NCBI GenBank assembly: GCA_905233545.1
Contig: CAJOEV010000001.1
Span: forward strand, 1 to 64,000
Reading direction: 5' to 3'
Length of the DNA stretch: 64,000 bases
Source: an uncultured Eubacterium sp.
Lineage (GTDB): Bacteria; Bacillota; Clostridia; Oscillospirales; Acutalibacteraceae
Part shown: one piece after another, positions 15,521-22,448 of the stretch
How the letters are laid out: each line of letters opens with the position of its first letter
Numbering within the stretch: position 1 is the stretch's first letter
Program-made: the position numbers and the translations under genes
Notes under the pieces: model-generated
Database searches by the model: none
What the model was told of the DNA's origin: nothing
Seen by the model: the letters and a program-made list of their open reading frames with translations, nothing else

Positions 15521-16228
15521 ATGTCAACAAGCAAGATTGAATGGACAGAGGTTACGTGGAATCCTATAACCGGATGTACCAAAATATCAGATGGTTGCGC
15601 AAACTGTTATGCGGCAAATTTTGCAAGGCGTTTACAGGCAATGGGGAATGCTCGTTATCAAAATGGATTTAAACCGACAGTTCATCAAGATCTGATAGAT
15701 CTTCCAAAAAGTTGGAAAACTCCTAAAAAAGTATTTGTTAATTCTATGTCCGATTTGTTTCACGAAGATATTCCGACTGAAACGATATTAAAGATATTCA
15801 AAACAATGAATGAGTGTCCACAACATCAGTTTCAGGTTTTAACAAAAAGATCAGAGAGACTGAAAGAAATAGCACCGCAGATTAATTGGACAGATAATAT
15901 TTGGATGGGTGTGACTGTCGAGAATAATAAGTACTATTCAAGAATTGCTGATTTAAAAGAAACAGGTGCACACATAAAGTTTATTTCTGCTGAACCTTTA
16001 TTGAGTAGTTTGTCAGAAATAGATCTTGATGGTATTAACTGGCTAATTGTAGGCGGAGAATCCGGACCTCATTCTCGAGCTATGGATAAAGCTTGGGTTG
16101 ATGAATTACAACAAATAGCAAAAAAAGCGGAAGTTGCTTTTTTCTTTAAGCAATGGGGCGGATTTAATAAAAAGAAAAACGGAAAACTGTTAAACGGAAA
16201 AGTAATTCAAGAATATCCAAAGGAATAG
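15521..16228 (+). CDS. DUF5131 (phage Gp37/Gp68-type) three-Cys protein
   Basis: 235 aa. The N-terminus carries WNPITGCTKISDGCANCYA, the three-cysteine signature (Cys-x6-Cys-x2-Cys, residues about 19-29), followed by KVFVNSMSDLFHEDIP, FQVLTKRSERL, WMGVTVEN, ISAEPLL and WLIVGGESG. These are the marker motifs of DUF5131, which is related to radical-SAM proteins and widespread in phages and islands. The C-terminus has FFFKQWGG. It is tightly coupled to tcmP and to the nuclease-like gene behind it (8-bp gap), so the three probably work together. The substrate is unknown. Confidence 0.85.
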   Translation: MSTSKIEWTEVTWNPITGCTKISDGCANCYAANFARRLQAMGNARYQNGFKPTVHQDLIDLPKSWKTPKKVFVNSMSDLFHEDIPTETILKIFKTMNECPQHQFQVLTKRSERLKEIAPQINWTDNIWMGVTVENNKYYSRIADLKETGAHIKFISAEPLLSSLSEIDLDGINWLIVGGESGPHSRAMDKAWVDELQQIAKKAEVAFFFKQWGGFNKKKNGKLLNGKVIQEYPKE

Positions 16229-16236
16229 GAGAGAAT

Positions 16237-17379
16237 ATGACACACGTATTTATTGTTAATGAACAAACATTTAAAGTGCATCTTGAATACATGTTTGCTG
16301 GTACTGGTTATGGCGAAAACGAACCAGATTTTATAGGGTGTACAAAAGAATTAGATAAATCAGATAGAACAGAAAACACTTTTGTTGAAATGATAGCAGA
16401 TATTTCAAAAGTGCATCCTAATGATCGAGTTGCGTTCTATGTAACTGGATGCAAAAAGATTTTTGGCTTTTTTAAAGCCATTGAAACTCCGTTTTTCACT
16501 TCAAAAGATACAGATGATTTAATGCCTCTATTGGATAAGTATTTACCCTTGAGAATAAAGATTGTACCTGACGAAGTTTTTTCCGAGGGGATATCAGAAA
16601 TAGAAGCGTTGGATGATATTTCTGAAATTCAACACCCATATCAAATGTGCTGGAGCTTAATATATAGAAAGCTTACCGGTATGAGAGGCTGTTCTTTTGT
16701 AACGGATTATGAATATTCGCGATTGAGAAACCAAATAATCGAAAACAACGATGGTTCATTAAACTGCGATCGTTTTTCTTATGATATAGCTCAACAAAGA
16801 ATTGTACCAAGAGAAACAACAAACAACTATGTATTTGACACAACAACAGATTTAAAAATCAAAGATCGTTTGCTTGCTGTGAAAAAAGGTTCATTTGAAC
16901 GACATTTACAGGCTTACATAATCCAGAATTATGATAGTAGTGTAGAATTAAAAAATCTGTTACTGCCCCAAGAATTATTAAACTGTTGGATAGGCAACGA
17001 AGTTGTTTGTAGTGCAGGTGAACAAAGAATTGACATATTAACTGTTTCGGAAACAGAAGAAAAATTTCAAATTAGGATTATTGAATTGAAATATGGATAT
17101 CCACGAGAAGATATTATAAAAAAGCAACTAGTTTGGTACATTAAATGGGTTCAACAATATATTGTGCCCAATCTTACTGAAAAGCAAGTGGAAATAATAC
17201 CTACAGTTATTGCTGATGCATACAAAAGAAATTGCCCGGGACAAACAAATTTCAAAAATGCTTGTGACACTTTCAATGTCGACAAACCGTTAGTTAATGG
17301 CTGCGTTAGTTTAAATCCAGTAGAGTATATTAAATTTATAAAAACTGAAAATGACATTTCATTTACAAGAGTTTTTTAA
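16237..17379 (+). CDS. EVE-like domain fused to NucS/DUF91-type nuclease
   Basis: 380 aa. The N-terminal half has a PUA/EVE-like pattern: DRVAFYVTGCKKIFGFFKA near residues 67-85, then LRIKIVPDEVFSEG. The C-terminal part (about 222-340) resembles the NucS/DUF91 nuclease fold: SFERHLQAYI, IGNEVVCSAGEQRIDILT and IIELKYGY give a PD-(D/E)xK-like set (Asp of RIDIL, Glu-Leu-Lys). EVE domains bind modified bases in known cases, so a modification-sensing nuclease is plausible, but both domain calls rest on motif reading. It follows the DUF5131 gene by 8 bp with GGAGAG as ribosome site. Confidence 0.6.
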   Translation: MTHVFIVNEQTFKVHLEYMFAGTGYGENEPDFIGCTKELDKSDRTENTFVEMIADISKVHPNDRVAFYVTGCKKIFGFFKAIETPFFTSKDTDDLMPLLDKYLPLRIKIVPDEVFSEGISEIEALDDISEIQHPYQMCWSLIYRKLTGMRGCSFVTDYEYSRLRNQIIENNDGSLNCDRFSYDIAQQRIVPRETTNNYVFDTTTDLKIKDRLLAVKKGSFERHLQAYIIQNYDSSVELKNLLLPQELLNCWIGNEVVCSAGEQRIDILTVSETEEKFQIRIIELKYGYPREDIIKKQLVWYIKWVQQYIVPNLTEKQVEIIPTVIADAYKRNCPGQTNFKNACDTFNVDKPLVNGCVSLNPVEYIKFIKTENDISFTRVF

Positions 17380-17434
17380 TGCTGGATATCTGATACAAAG
17401 TATGGTATAGTAGATATAGAAAAGAGGTGATGGC

Positions 17435-18436
17435 GTGAACTATATTGGATCAAAACAATCATTAATGGGATTCTTGACAGATACCATTACCGATGTTGTA
17501 GGAACTGAAACCCAAGGCAAAGTGTTCGCTGACTTGTTTGCCGGAACGGGTGCAGTTGGCACCGAATTCAAAAGAAAAGGCTATAGAGTTATAGCTAACG
17601 ACATACAAGAATATAGTTTCGTATTAAACCGTCATCTCATTCAGAATGTTCCTCCGGTAAAAATAGAGATATTAGATTATCTTAATGAGCTTAAAGGAAC
17701 AGAAGGTTTTATATACAAAAACTACTGTGCAGGTTCAGGAAGCGGAAGACAGTACTTTACTGATGAGAACGGCAAAAAGTGCGACGCAATTAGGATTGAG
17801 TTGAATGAATTAAAGCGTTCAGGAGAAATAGATGAATCGCAATATTACTTCCTGTTAGCAAGTTTGATTAACTCAATAGACAAGTATGCAAATACCGCAT
17901 CTGTATATGGTGCGTTCCTCAAGAAAGTGAAGAAGTCCGCAGCGAAAGAGTTTGAACTCGAATTGCTTCCGATAATTGATGGTGATAAAGAGAGCAAAGC
18001 ATACAAAGATAACATCACTAATTTGATAAAGGGCATCGGTGGAGACATACTCTATATGGATCCCCCATACAACGCAAGACAGTATTGTACAAACTATCAT
18101 GTGCTTGAAACGATTGCTTTATATGACAATCCCGTACTAAGAGGAAAAACAGGACTCAGAGATTATACAGAACAAAAAAGTGCATTCTGTTCTAAGAGAA
18201 CGGTAGTTGATGCGTTTGATGAAGTTTTGAGAAATGCGGAATTCAATTACATATTCCTTAGTTACAATAATGAAGGATTGATGGATTTCAATACTATTCG
18301 TAAGACTATGGAAAAGTATGGTGAGTATCAGCAGTTCAGCACAGACTACAAAAGATTCAAGGCTGATATTGATGAAAACAGAAACTATTCAGCTGACAAA
18401 ACAACAGAATATTTACACTGCTTAATCAAAAAGTAA
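17435..18436 (+). CDS. D12-class N6-adenine methyltransferase, NlaIII-type modification enzyme
   Basis: 333 aa from a GTG start after AAGAGGTG. NYIGSKQSL at the N-terminus, FADLFAGTGAVG (SAM-binding motif I, residues about 30-41) and ILYMDPPYNARQY (catalytic DPPY) define an adenine-N6 methyltransferase of the Dam/D12 class. Length and the start resemble the CATG methylases M.NlaIII/M.HpyI. The restriction gene behind it (67 bp) resembles NlaIII, which supports a CATG specificity, still inferred. TATAGT at 17405-17410 may be its own -10 box, so the pair may be expressed apart from the upstream trio. Confidence 0.8.
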   Translation: MNYIGSKQSLMGFLTDTITDVVGTETQGKVFADLFAGTGAVGTEFKRKGYRVIANDIQEYSFVLNRHLIQNVPPVKIEILDYLNELKGTEGFIYKNYCAGSGSGRQYFTDENGKKCDAIRIELNELKRSGEIDESQYYFLLASLINSIDKYANTASVYGAFLKKVKKSAAKEFELELLPIIDGDKESKAYKDNITNLIKGIGGDILYMDPPYNARQYCTNYHVLETIALYDNPVLRGKTGLRDYTEQKSAFCSKRTVVDAFDEVLRNAEFNYIFLSYNNEGLMDFNTIRKTMEKYGEYQQFSTDYKRFKADIDENRNYSADKTTEYLHCLIKK

Positions 18437-18466
18437 CTTCTCTGTTGAGAAGTTACTTTTTTTCTG
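18433..18466 (+). terminator. terminator between methylase and restriction gene
   Basis: The stem AAGTAACTTCTC/GAGAAGTTACTT is followed by seven T and begins at the methylase stop codon. A TATAAT-like box (18468-18473) just after it suggests the endonuclease gene has its own promoter. Separate expression lets the methylase act first. Confidence 0.75.
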
Positions 18467-18503
18467 TTATAATTATCTCATCAAGTATTAAAGGTGGGAT
18501 AAT

Positions 18504-19130
18504 ATGAAACCTTTTAAAGAAGGAACGAAACCATATTTATTTGAACAATTGGCACAACCTGATGAAAACGGCATCAGCCGTTGGGTTTCAAAATCAGAGT
18601 TTGTTGGAGAATACGCAGAACTGATGTTTCAAAACGGCGCTTCCTGGTGCCGCAAAGAATCGTCTATTGCAAAGAAATATATTGTAAAATTTGACAAATC
18701 CATTACTCCCGGAAACGGTGTTGACCGAATTAAACTGGATGGATTTCGAGGCGAAGAAGAATGGATAGGTAGCCAGGCAATTCGTACTGACATTAAAAAT
18801 CATTATAGACAAAAGAGATGTGTGGTTCTTGGAACTTCCAATCCGGAAGTTGATCATAAAAACGGTTGGAAAAACGATGCCGAGGTTATGAATACTTCTT
18901 CACAGAAAATGGAAGATTTTCAGCCGTTAAGCAAAGCAGCAAATGATGCTAAAAGACAGTTCTGCAAGGAGTGCCGCAGAACGGGAATTCGCTATGATGC
19001 AAAGAAATTGGGATATCCTATTTCCTACTATTATGGCGATTCACAGCATAGAGGTGATGAAACCGGATGTGTTGGTTGCTTTTGGTATGACCCTATTGAA
19101 TTTAGAAAGCATTTAAAGAAAAAAGATTAA
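18504..19130 (+). CDS. NlaIII/IceA-like HNH restriction endonuclease
   Basis: 208 aa. The N-terminal half contains SRWVSKSEFVGEY, NGASWCRKESS and IRTDIKNHYR. The catalytic part has VDHKNGWKND, then FQPLSKAANDAKRQFCKECR, a beta-beta-alpha-metal (HNH) arrangement with paired cysteines, and ends GCVGCFWYDPIEFRK. This order agrees with my memory of NlaIII and H. pylori IceA1, CATG-cutting enzymes about this long. With the adjacent D12 methylase it forms a type II restriction-modification system. Cleavage specificity is inferred. Start after AAAGGTGG. Confidence 0.7.
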   Translation: MKPFKEGTKPYLFEQLAQPDENGISRWVSKSEFVGEYAELMFQNGASWCRKESSIAKKYIVKFDKSITPGNGVDRIKLDGFRGEEEWIGSQAIRTDIKNHYRQKRCVVLGTSNPEVDHKNGWKNDAEVMNTSSQKMEDFQPLSKAANDAKRQFCKECRRTGIRYDAKKLGYPISYYYGDSQHRGDETGCVGCFWYDPIEFRKHLKKKD

Positions 19131-19140
19131 GGATGTTAGT

Positions 19141-19932
19141 ATGGCTAAATATAATGATTTAGACATGAAAAACTGGAAAGAGTACGATGATATACTCACA
19201 GATTCATTATGGATATTTGATAAAAGAGATAAATCAGGTGTTCATAATGCAAGTTATCACGGAAATTTTGTTCCTCAAATACCAAATCAGTTATTCAGAC
19301 GCTATACCAAAAAAGGCGACTGGATTCTTGATCCCTTTTCTGGGGGCGGTACTGCTTTAATAGAAGCGCAACGTCTTGGACGAAACTCTATTGGAATAGA
19401 GCTTCAGGAAGAAATCGCTAAGCAGTCACAAGAACTGTTGCTTGAAGAAAAGAATCCTAAAACGAAGGGAAAAATAATTGTTGGAGATAGCAGAACGGTT
19501 GATTTAGAAGAAAAGCTTAAATCACTTGGTACAGATAAAGTACAGTTCATTATTTATCATCCGCCATATTGGGACATCATTAAGTTTAGTGAAAACGAAA
19601 ATGACTTGTCTAACTGCGAAACTCTGAGCGAGTTTCTTGAATCGTTCGGACAAGTCATAGACAATACATCACAGTATCTTGAGAAGAACAGATATTGCGC
19701 CGTTGTTATTGGCGACAAATACGCAAACAGTGAAATTATTCCCCTTGGATTCTATTGCCTGAATCTTTTCCAAATGCGTGGTTTTAAATTAAAAGCGATT
19801 CTTGTCAAGAACTTTGAAGAAACCAAGGGCAAAGCAAATCAAAAAGCTATCTGGCGTTATAGAGCGTTAGCGAGCGATTTCTATCTGTTCAAACACGAGT
19901 ATATTTTTGTGTTTAAGAAGATAAAAAGATAA
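19141..19932 (+). CDS. beta-class DNA methyltransferase (N4-C/N6-A)
   Basis: 263 aa. DPFSGGGTALIEAQRLG followed by NSIGIEL (residues about 62-86) is a SAM-binding motif, and IIYHPPYWDIIKFS (about 138-151) is the catalytic PPY motif, with His in the first position where SPPY or DPPY is commoner. There is no target-recognition insert of the large kind, so it is a short, possibly orphan enzyme. It starts 10 bp after the endonuclease stop and may be cotranscribed with it. It could protect against a third nuclease or serve the zinc-ribbon gene downstream. Confidence 0.8.
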   Translation: MAKYNDLDMKNWKEYDDILTDSLWIFDKRDKSGVHNASYHGNFVPQIPNQLFRRYTKKGDWILDPFSGGGTALIEAQRLGRNSIGIELQEEIAKQSQELLLEEKNPKTKGKIIVGDSRTVDLEEKLKSLGTDKVQFIIYHPPYWDIIKFSENENDLSNCETLSEFLESFGQVIDNTSQYLEKNRYCAVVIGDKYANSEIIPLGFYCLNLFQMRGFKLKAILVKNFEETKGKANQKAIWRYRALASDFYLFKHEYIFVFKKIKR

Positions 19933-20048
19933 TAAATATATTATACCAATTCAAATTCCTAATTAGTAAGAATGTAGAAAAATTTGATTTGAAGTTATGC
20001 AAGGTTTATAAAAATGTTGGTAAGAAGTTTTTAGAAAGGTTTATTATT

Positions 20049-21086
20049 ATGATAGTAAATAAAAACAAATGCCCTGTTTGCGGTAATTCTGCAGAAACAA
20101 TGGATTATGGAAACAATCATATATATGTAAACTGCAATACTTGTGGTTATTTGTATGTTCGTAATGATGATTTATATGATGAAGAACCCAAAGACAAGAA
20201 CAAACTAGCGTCATATCTTTATTATAATGGCAAACTTAAAACATATTCTAAAGAAGACGAACATTTCTTTAATATGATTACAGATGATAATGTGTACAAA
20301 GTTCATAAAAAAGCATTATATCATTGCGGAAATGTAAATAATCGTATGGTAGAATCATGGTTTCCTGATACCTTTAGCGAAAAAGTTGATATGTTTTTGT
20401 TAGGCCTTTCAAAAAGACAAAAACATATGGGTGATGTTATAGAATTATCCTTTGAAGAGGCTTTATCTGCCTGCTTTGTAAATCGGTTCAACGACAAGGA
20501 TGAACAGCTAAACCAGAAAGAATTATTAGAACAAGCAAACTATTTATTAGATTATTTAAAAAATAACAGATTAGTTGACAGCATTAATACAAGATTTCAA
20601 ATTCTTCCAGAGGGGCAGAAAAGAATTGATGAATTACAAAAACATAATATAAATAATAAAAATGTTTTTGTTTCTATGGCATTTAATGACAATACAAAAG
20701 AAACGCGAGAAGCTATTCGCAAAGGCATTATTGAAGCCGAGTTTTCTCCTGAATTTCTTGATGAAATAATACACAACAAACAAATTGTTCCGGAAATGTT
20801 TAGGCTGATCCGTGAATGTCGTTTTTTGATACTTGATATTTCGGATCCCAATTATGGTGCATATTACGAAGCAGGTTATGCATTAGGATTGGGGAAGGAA
20901 GTTATTATAACATGCAAAGCTGATGTGTTTAATGGAGATTATGGAAATTATTCTAAAGAGGAATTAAACAAATTTGAAAAGTATTTAAAACCGCATTTTG
21001 ATATTGCTCAAAAACAAATTCTTGTATGGGACAATTATGAAGATTTAACAAATAAATTGGCTGAATGGATAAAAGCTTTATTCTAA
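20049..21086 (+). CDS. zinc-ribbon protein with deoxyribosyltransferase/TIR-like C-terminal domain
   Basis: 345 aa from the ATG at 20049, which follows AGAAAGG; a longer in-frame start at 19989 lacks a ribosome site. The N-terminus has two CxxC pairs (CPVCGNS, CNTCGYLYV), a zinc ribbon. The middle is unrecognised. From about residue 205, NKNVFVSMAFND, a long helix, RFLILDISDPNYGAYYEAGYALGLGKEVI and a hydrophobic WD end fit the nucleoside 2-deoxyribosyltransferase-like fold, used in several immune proteins as a nucleotide or NAD-hydrolysing effector. The AYYEAGYALG glutamate would be catalytic. It closes a run of defence genes. Role inferred. Confidence 0.6.
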   Translation: MIVNKNKCPVCGNSAETMDYGNNHIYVNCNTCGYLYVRNDDLYDEEPKDKNKLASYLYYNGKLKTYSKEDEHFFNMITDDNVYKVHKKALYHCGNVNNRMVESWFPDTFSEKVDMFLLGLSKRQKHMGDVIELSFEEALSACFVNRFNDKDEQLNQKELLEQANYLLDYLKNNRLVDSINTRFQILPEGQKRIDELQKHNINNKNVFVSMAFNDNTKETREAIRKGIIEAEFSPEFLDEIIHNKQIVPEMFRLIRECRFLILDISDPNYGAYYEAGYALGLGKEVIITCKADVFNGDYGNYSKEELNKFEKYLKPHFDIAQKQILVWDNYEDLTNKLAEWIKALF

Positions 21087-21187
21087 GGGGAAAAGTTTTT
21101 TGAGTCTAAATAGGCTGATATAGAAAGATAACTAATAACTAATTGTTAATAATTAAATATTATACATTTGTTATTATAGCATACTTT

Positions 21188-21220
21188 AGCGCTACACGAA
21201 AGTGCAGCGCTTTATTTTTG
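21188..21220 (+). terminator. terminator before the HTH gene
   Basis: AGCGCTACAC-GAAA-GTGCAGCGCT followed by TTATTTTT. It lies inside a longer possible N-terminal extension of the next gene, which supports the later start at 21275. Confidence 0.65.
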
Positions 21221-21274
21221 TCTGGACTTTTGGATTGGTTTGTGATAGTTGTTGTGTTGCAAAGGAGTGATACA

Positions 21275-21745
21275 ATGACAACACTTGAAAATCTATACAA
21301 TGGAAACATACGCCCGTGCGAACTTGAAAAGCTTGCTGAACGGGAGGATTACAAGGCGGCATTGAAACAAGTATGCGACATTAGAGATGAATTTGAAGCA
21401 AGTCTTTCGGAGCTACAAAAATATCTATTTGATAAGTATGTAAAAGAAAGTGATGTGCTTTCGCTGATAGTAGAGGAAGAAATATTCAAAGAAGGGTTCT
21501 CTCTTGCGATGAGAATAAAAGATGAAGTGAAAGATGCCAAGGAAGTTGCGCTGTATAAAGACTTTGAAGATATGCCGCCGGAACTCACTATTCCTGAAGT
21601 AGCGAAACTATTAAGAGTATCCCCCAATCATTTATACTATATGGTAGAAAAAGATAAAACCTTCCCTGTACTACAACTAGGAAGGAAGAAACTGATACCA
21701 AAAGATGAACTCAAAGAATGGATAAAAAAGAATTGCCGAAAATAA
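21275..21745 (+). CDS. DUF6809-like N-terminus fused to excisionase-type HTH
   Basis: 156 aa from an ATG behind AAAGGAGTG. Residues 1-95 (TLENLYNGNIRPCE, ALKQVCDIRDEFEASL, FKEGFSLAMRI) follow the pattern of small DUF6809 proteins of Firmicutes. Residues about 103-153 (LTIPEVAKLLRVSPNHLYYM ... LKEWIKK) form an HTH_17/excisionase DNA-binding domain. The fusion is unusual to me. As the only DNA-binding recombination-type protein on island B, next to the right arm repeats, it is a candidate recombination directionality factor or island regulator. It could instead be a simple repressor. Confidence 0.65.
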   Translation: MTTLENLYNGNIRPCELEKLAEREDYKAALKQVCDIRDEFEASLSELQKYLFDKYVKESDVLSLIVEEEIFKEGFSLAMRIKDEVKDAKEVALYKDFEDMPPELTIPEVAKLLRVSPNHLYYMVEKDKTFPVLQLGRKKLIPKDELKEWIKKNCRK

Positions 21746-22139
21746 TATAATGCTCAAAATGTAAAATTCAACCGTTTTTGACTGGCTGAAAACCCATCAG
21801 CAGTTTATTTGACTGGCTGGCGCCGAATCAGCAGGTCAGAAAGTTTGAAAACTCTTTATTCAGGGCAAAATAACAGACAAATCATTTCAAAAAATCTATC
21901 AAAAACCTAAAAAAGAGTTAGCATTTTGAAAATATTTATTTCATAAGTGGTCAGATAAGTGGTCAATAAGTGGTCATGTGCCAAAAATGCCCCTTTTTTG
22001 ACCTGCTGATTATTTATCTATTTCAGCAGATTTAAAGGGGCGTTTTTTGGACTGATATTAGTTTTTGTGTATTTTAGAAGTGAATATCAATTTTTGCAAT
22101 CACGCTCAACAAACACAACATGTTGTGGCATAAAAACAA
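21746..22139. other. gene-free right end of island B
   Basis: Holds an inverted core 12-mer (21826-21837), the arm triplet (21943-21976), a direct core 12-mer (22000-22011) and several partial CAGCAG copies. No gene is seen. Confidence 0.55.
21943..21976 (+). repeat. three tandem arm-type repeats (right)
   Basis: ATAAGTGGTCA at 21943, 21955 and 21966, the same unit and orientation as at 14243-14276 and 1151-1172. Confidence 0.65.
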
Positions 22140-22166
22140 AGAAACCACTATAAATAGTGGTTTCAG
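22140..22166 (-). terminator. terminator after tRNA-Tyr copy 3
   Basis: The stem GAAACCACTAT/ATAGTGGTTTC lies directly after the tRNA-Tyr CCA on the minus strand. Confidence 0.75.
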
Positions 22167-22251
22167 TGGTGGGCAGAGATGGATTCGAACCATCGAAGTC
22201 GTTGACGTCAGATTTACAGTCTGATCCCTTTGGCCGCTCGGGAATCTGCCC
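22167..22251 (-). tRNA. tRNA-Tyr(GTA), copy 3
   Basis: An 85-nt class II tRNA, anticodon GTA, acceptor GGGCAGA/TCTGCCC, encoded CCA. It differs from copy 2 by a compensated T-stem pair (GATGG ... CCATC for GGTGG ... CCACC). It lies 7 bp downstream of tRNA-Thr, and the two are probably one transcript. Confidence 0.93.
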
Positions 22252-22258
22252 ATATTAT

Positions 22259-22334
22259 TGGAGCTGGTGAACGGACTCGAACCCCTGACCTGCTGATTAC
22301 AAATCAGCTGCTCTACCAACTGAGCTACACCAGC
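22259..22334 (-). tRNA. tRNA-Thr(TGT), the only complete copy
   Basis: A 76-nt cloverleaf with acceptor GCTGGTG/CACCAGC, D-loop AGTTGGTA, anticodon TGT, T-loop TTCGAGT and encoded CCA. Its 3' 47 bases are repeated at 14035 and, with one change, at 981, so it is the present insertion target. Integration keeps the gene whole because the element carries the 3' part. Confidence 0.95.
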
Positions 22335-22448
22335 GTATTTTTAACGCCCTAATAATATATCACAAGAAATATGAATAGTCAATACTTTTTTTCGAAAATC
22401 AATACATATTTTTTATTTTTGCATATGATAATCCTGAGGTGAAAAATG

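Larger units (their letters stand above)
14082..22305. mobile_element. putative tRNA-Thr defence island B
   Basis: About 8.2 kb lies between exact 47-bp direct repeats of the tRNA-Thr 3' part. Triplets of ATAAGTGGTCA lie near both ends (14243-14276 and 21943-21976). All eight genes point the same way, and seven relate to DNA modification, restriction or effector functions. The last is an HTH protein of excisionase type. There is no integrase. The right end restores a complete tRNA-Thr and supplies a tRNA-Tyr. An integrative element mobilised in trans is the simplest reading. Confidence 0.65.

Noticed and set aside
1-22334. Integrase or recombinase gene for the islands
   Set aside because: No frame with tyrosine- or serine-recombinase motifs was found on either strand. 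The HTH protein at 21275 is not a recombinase.
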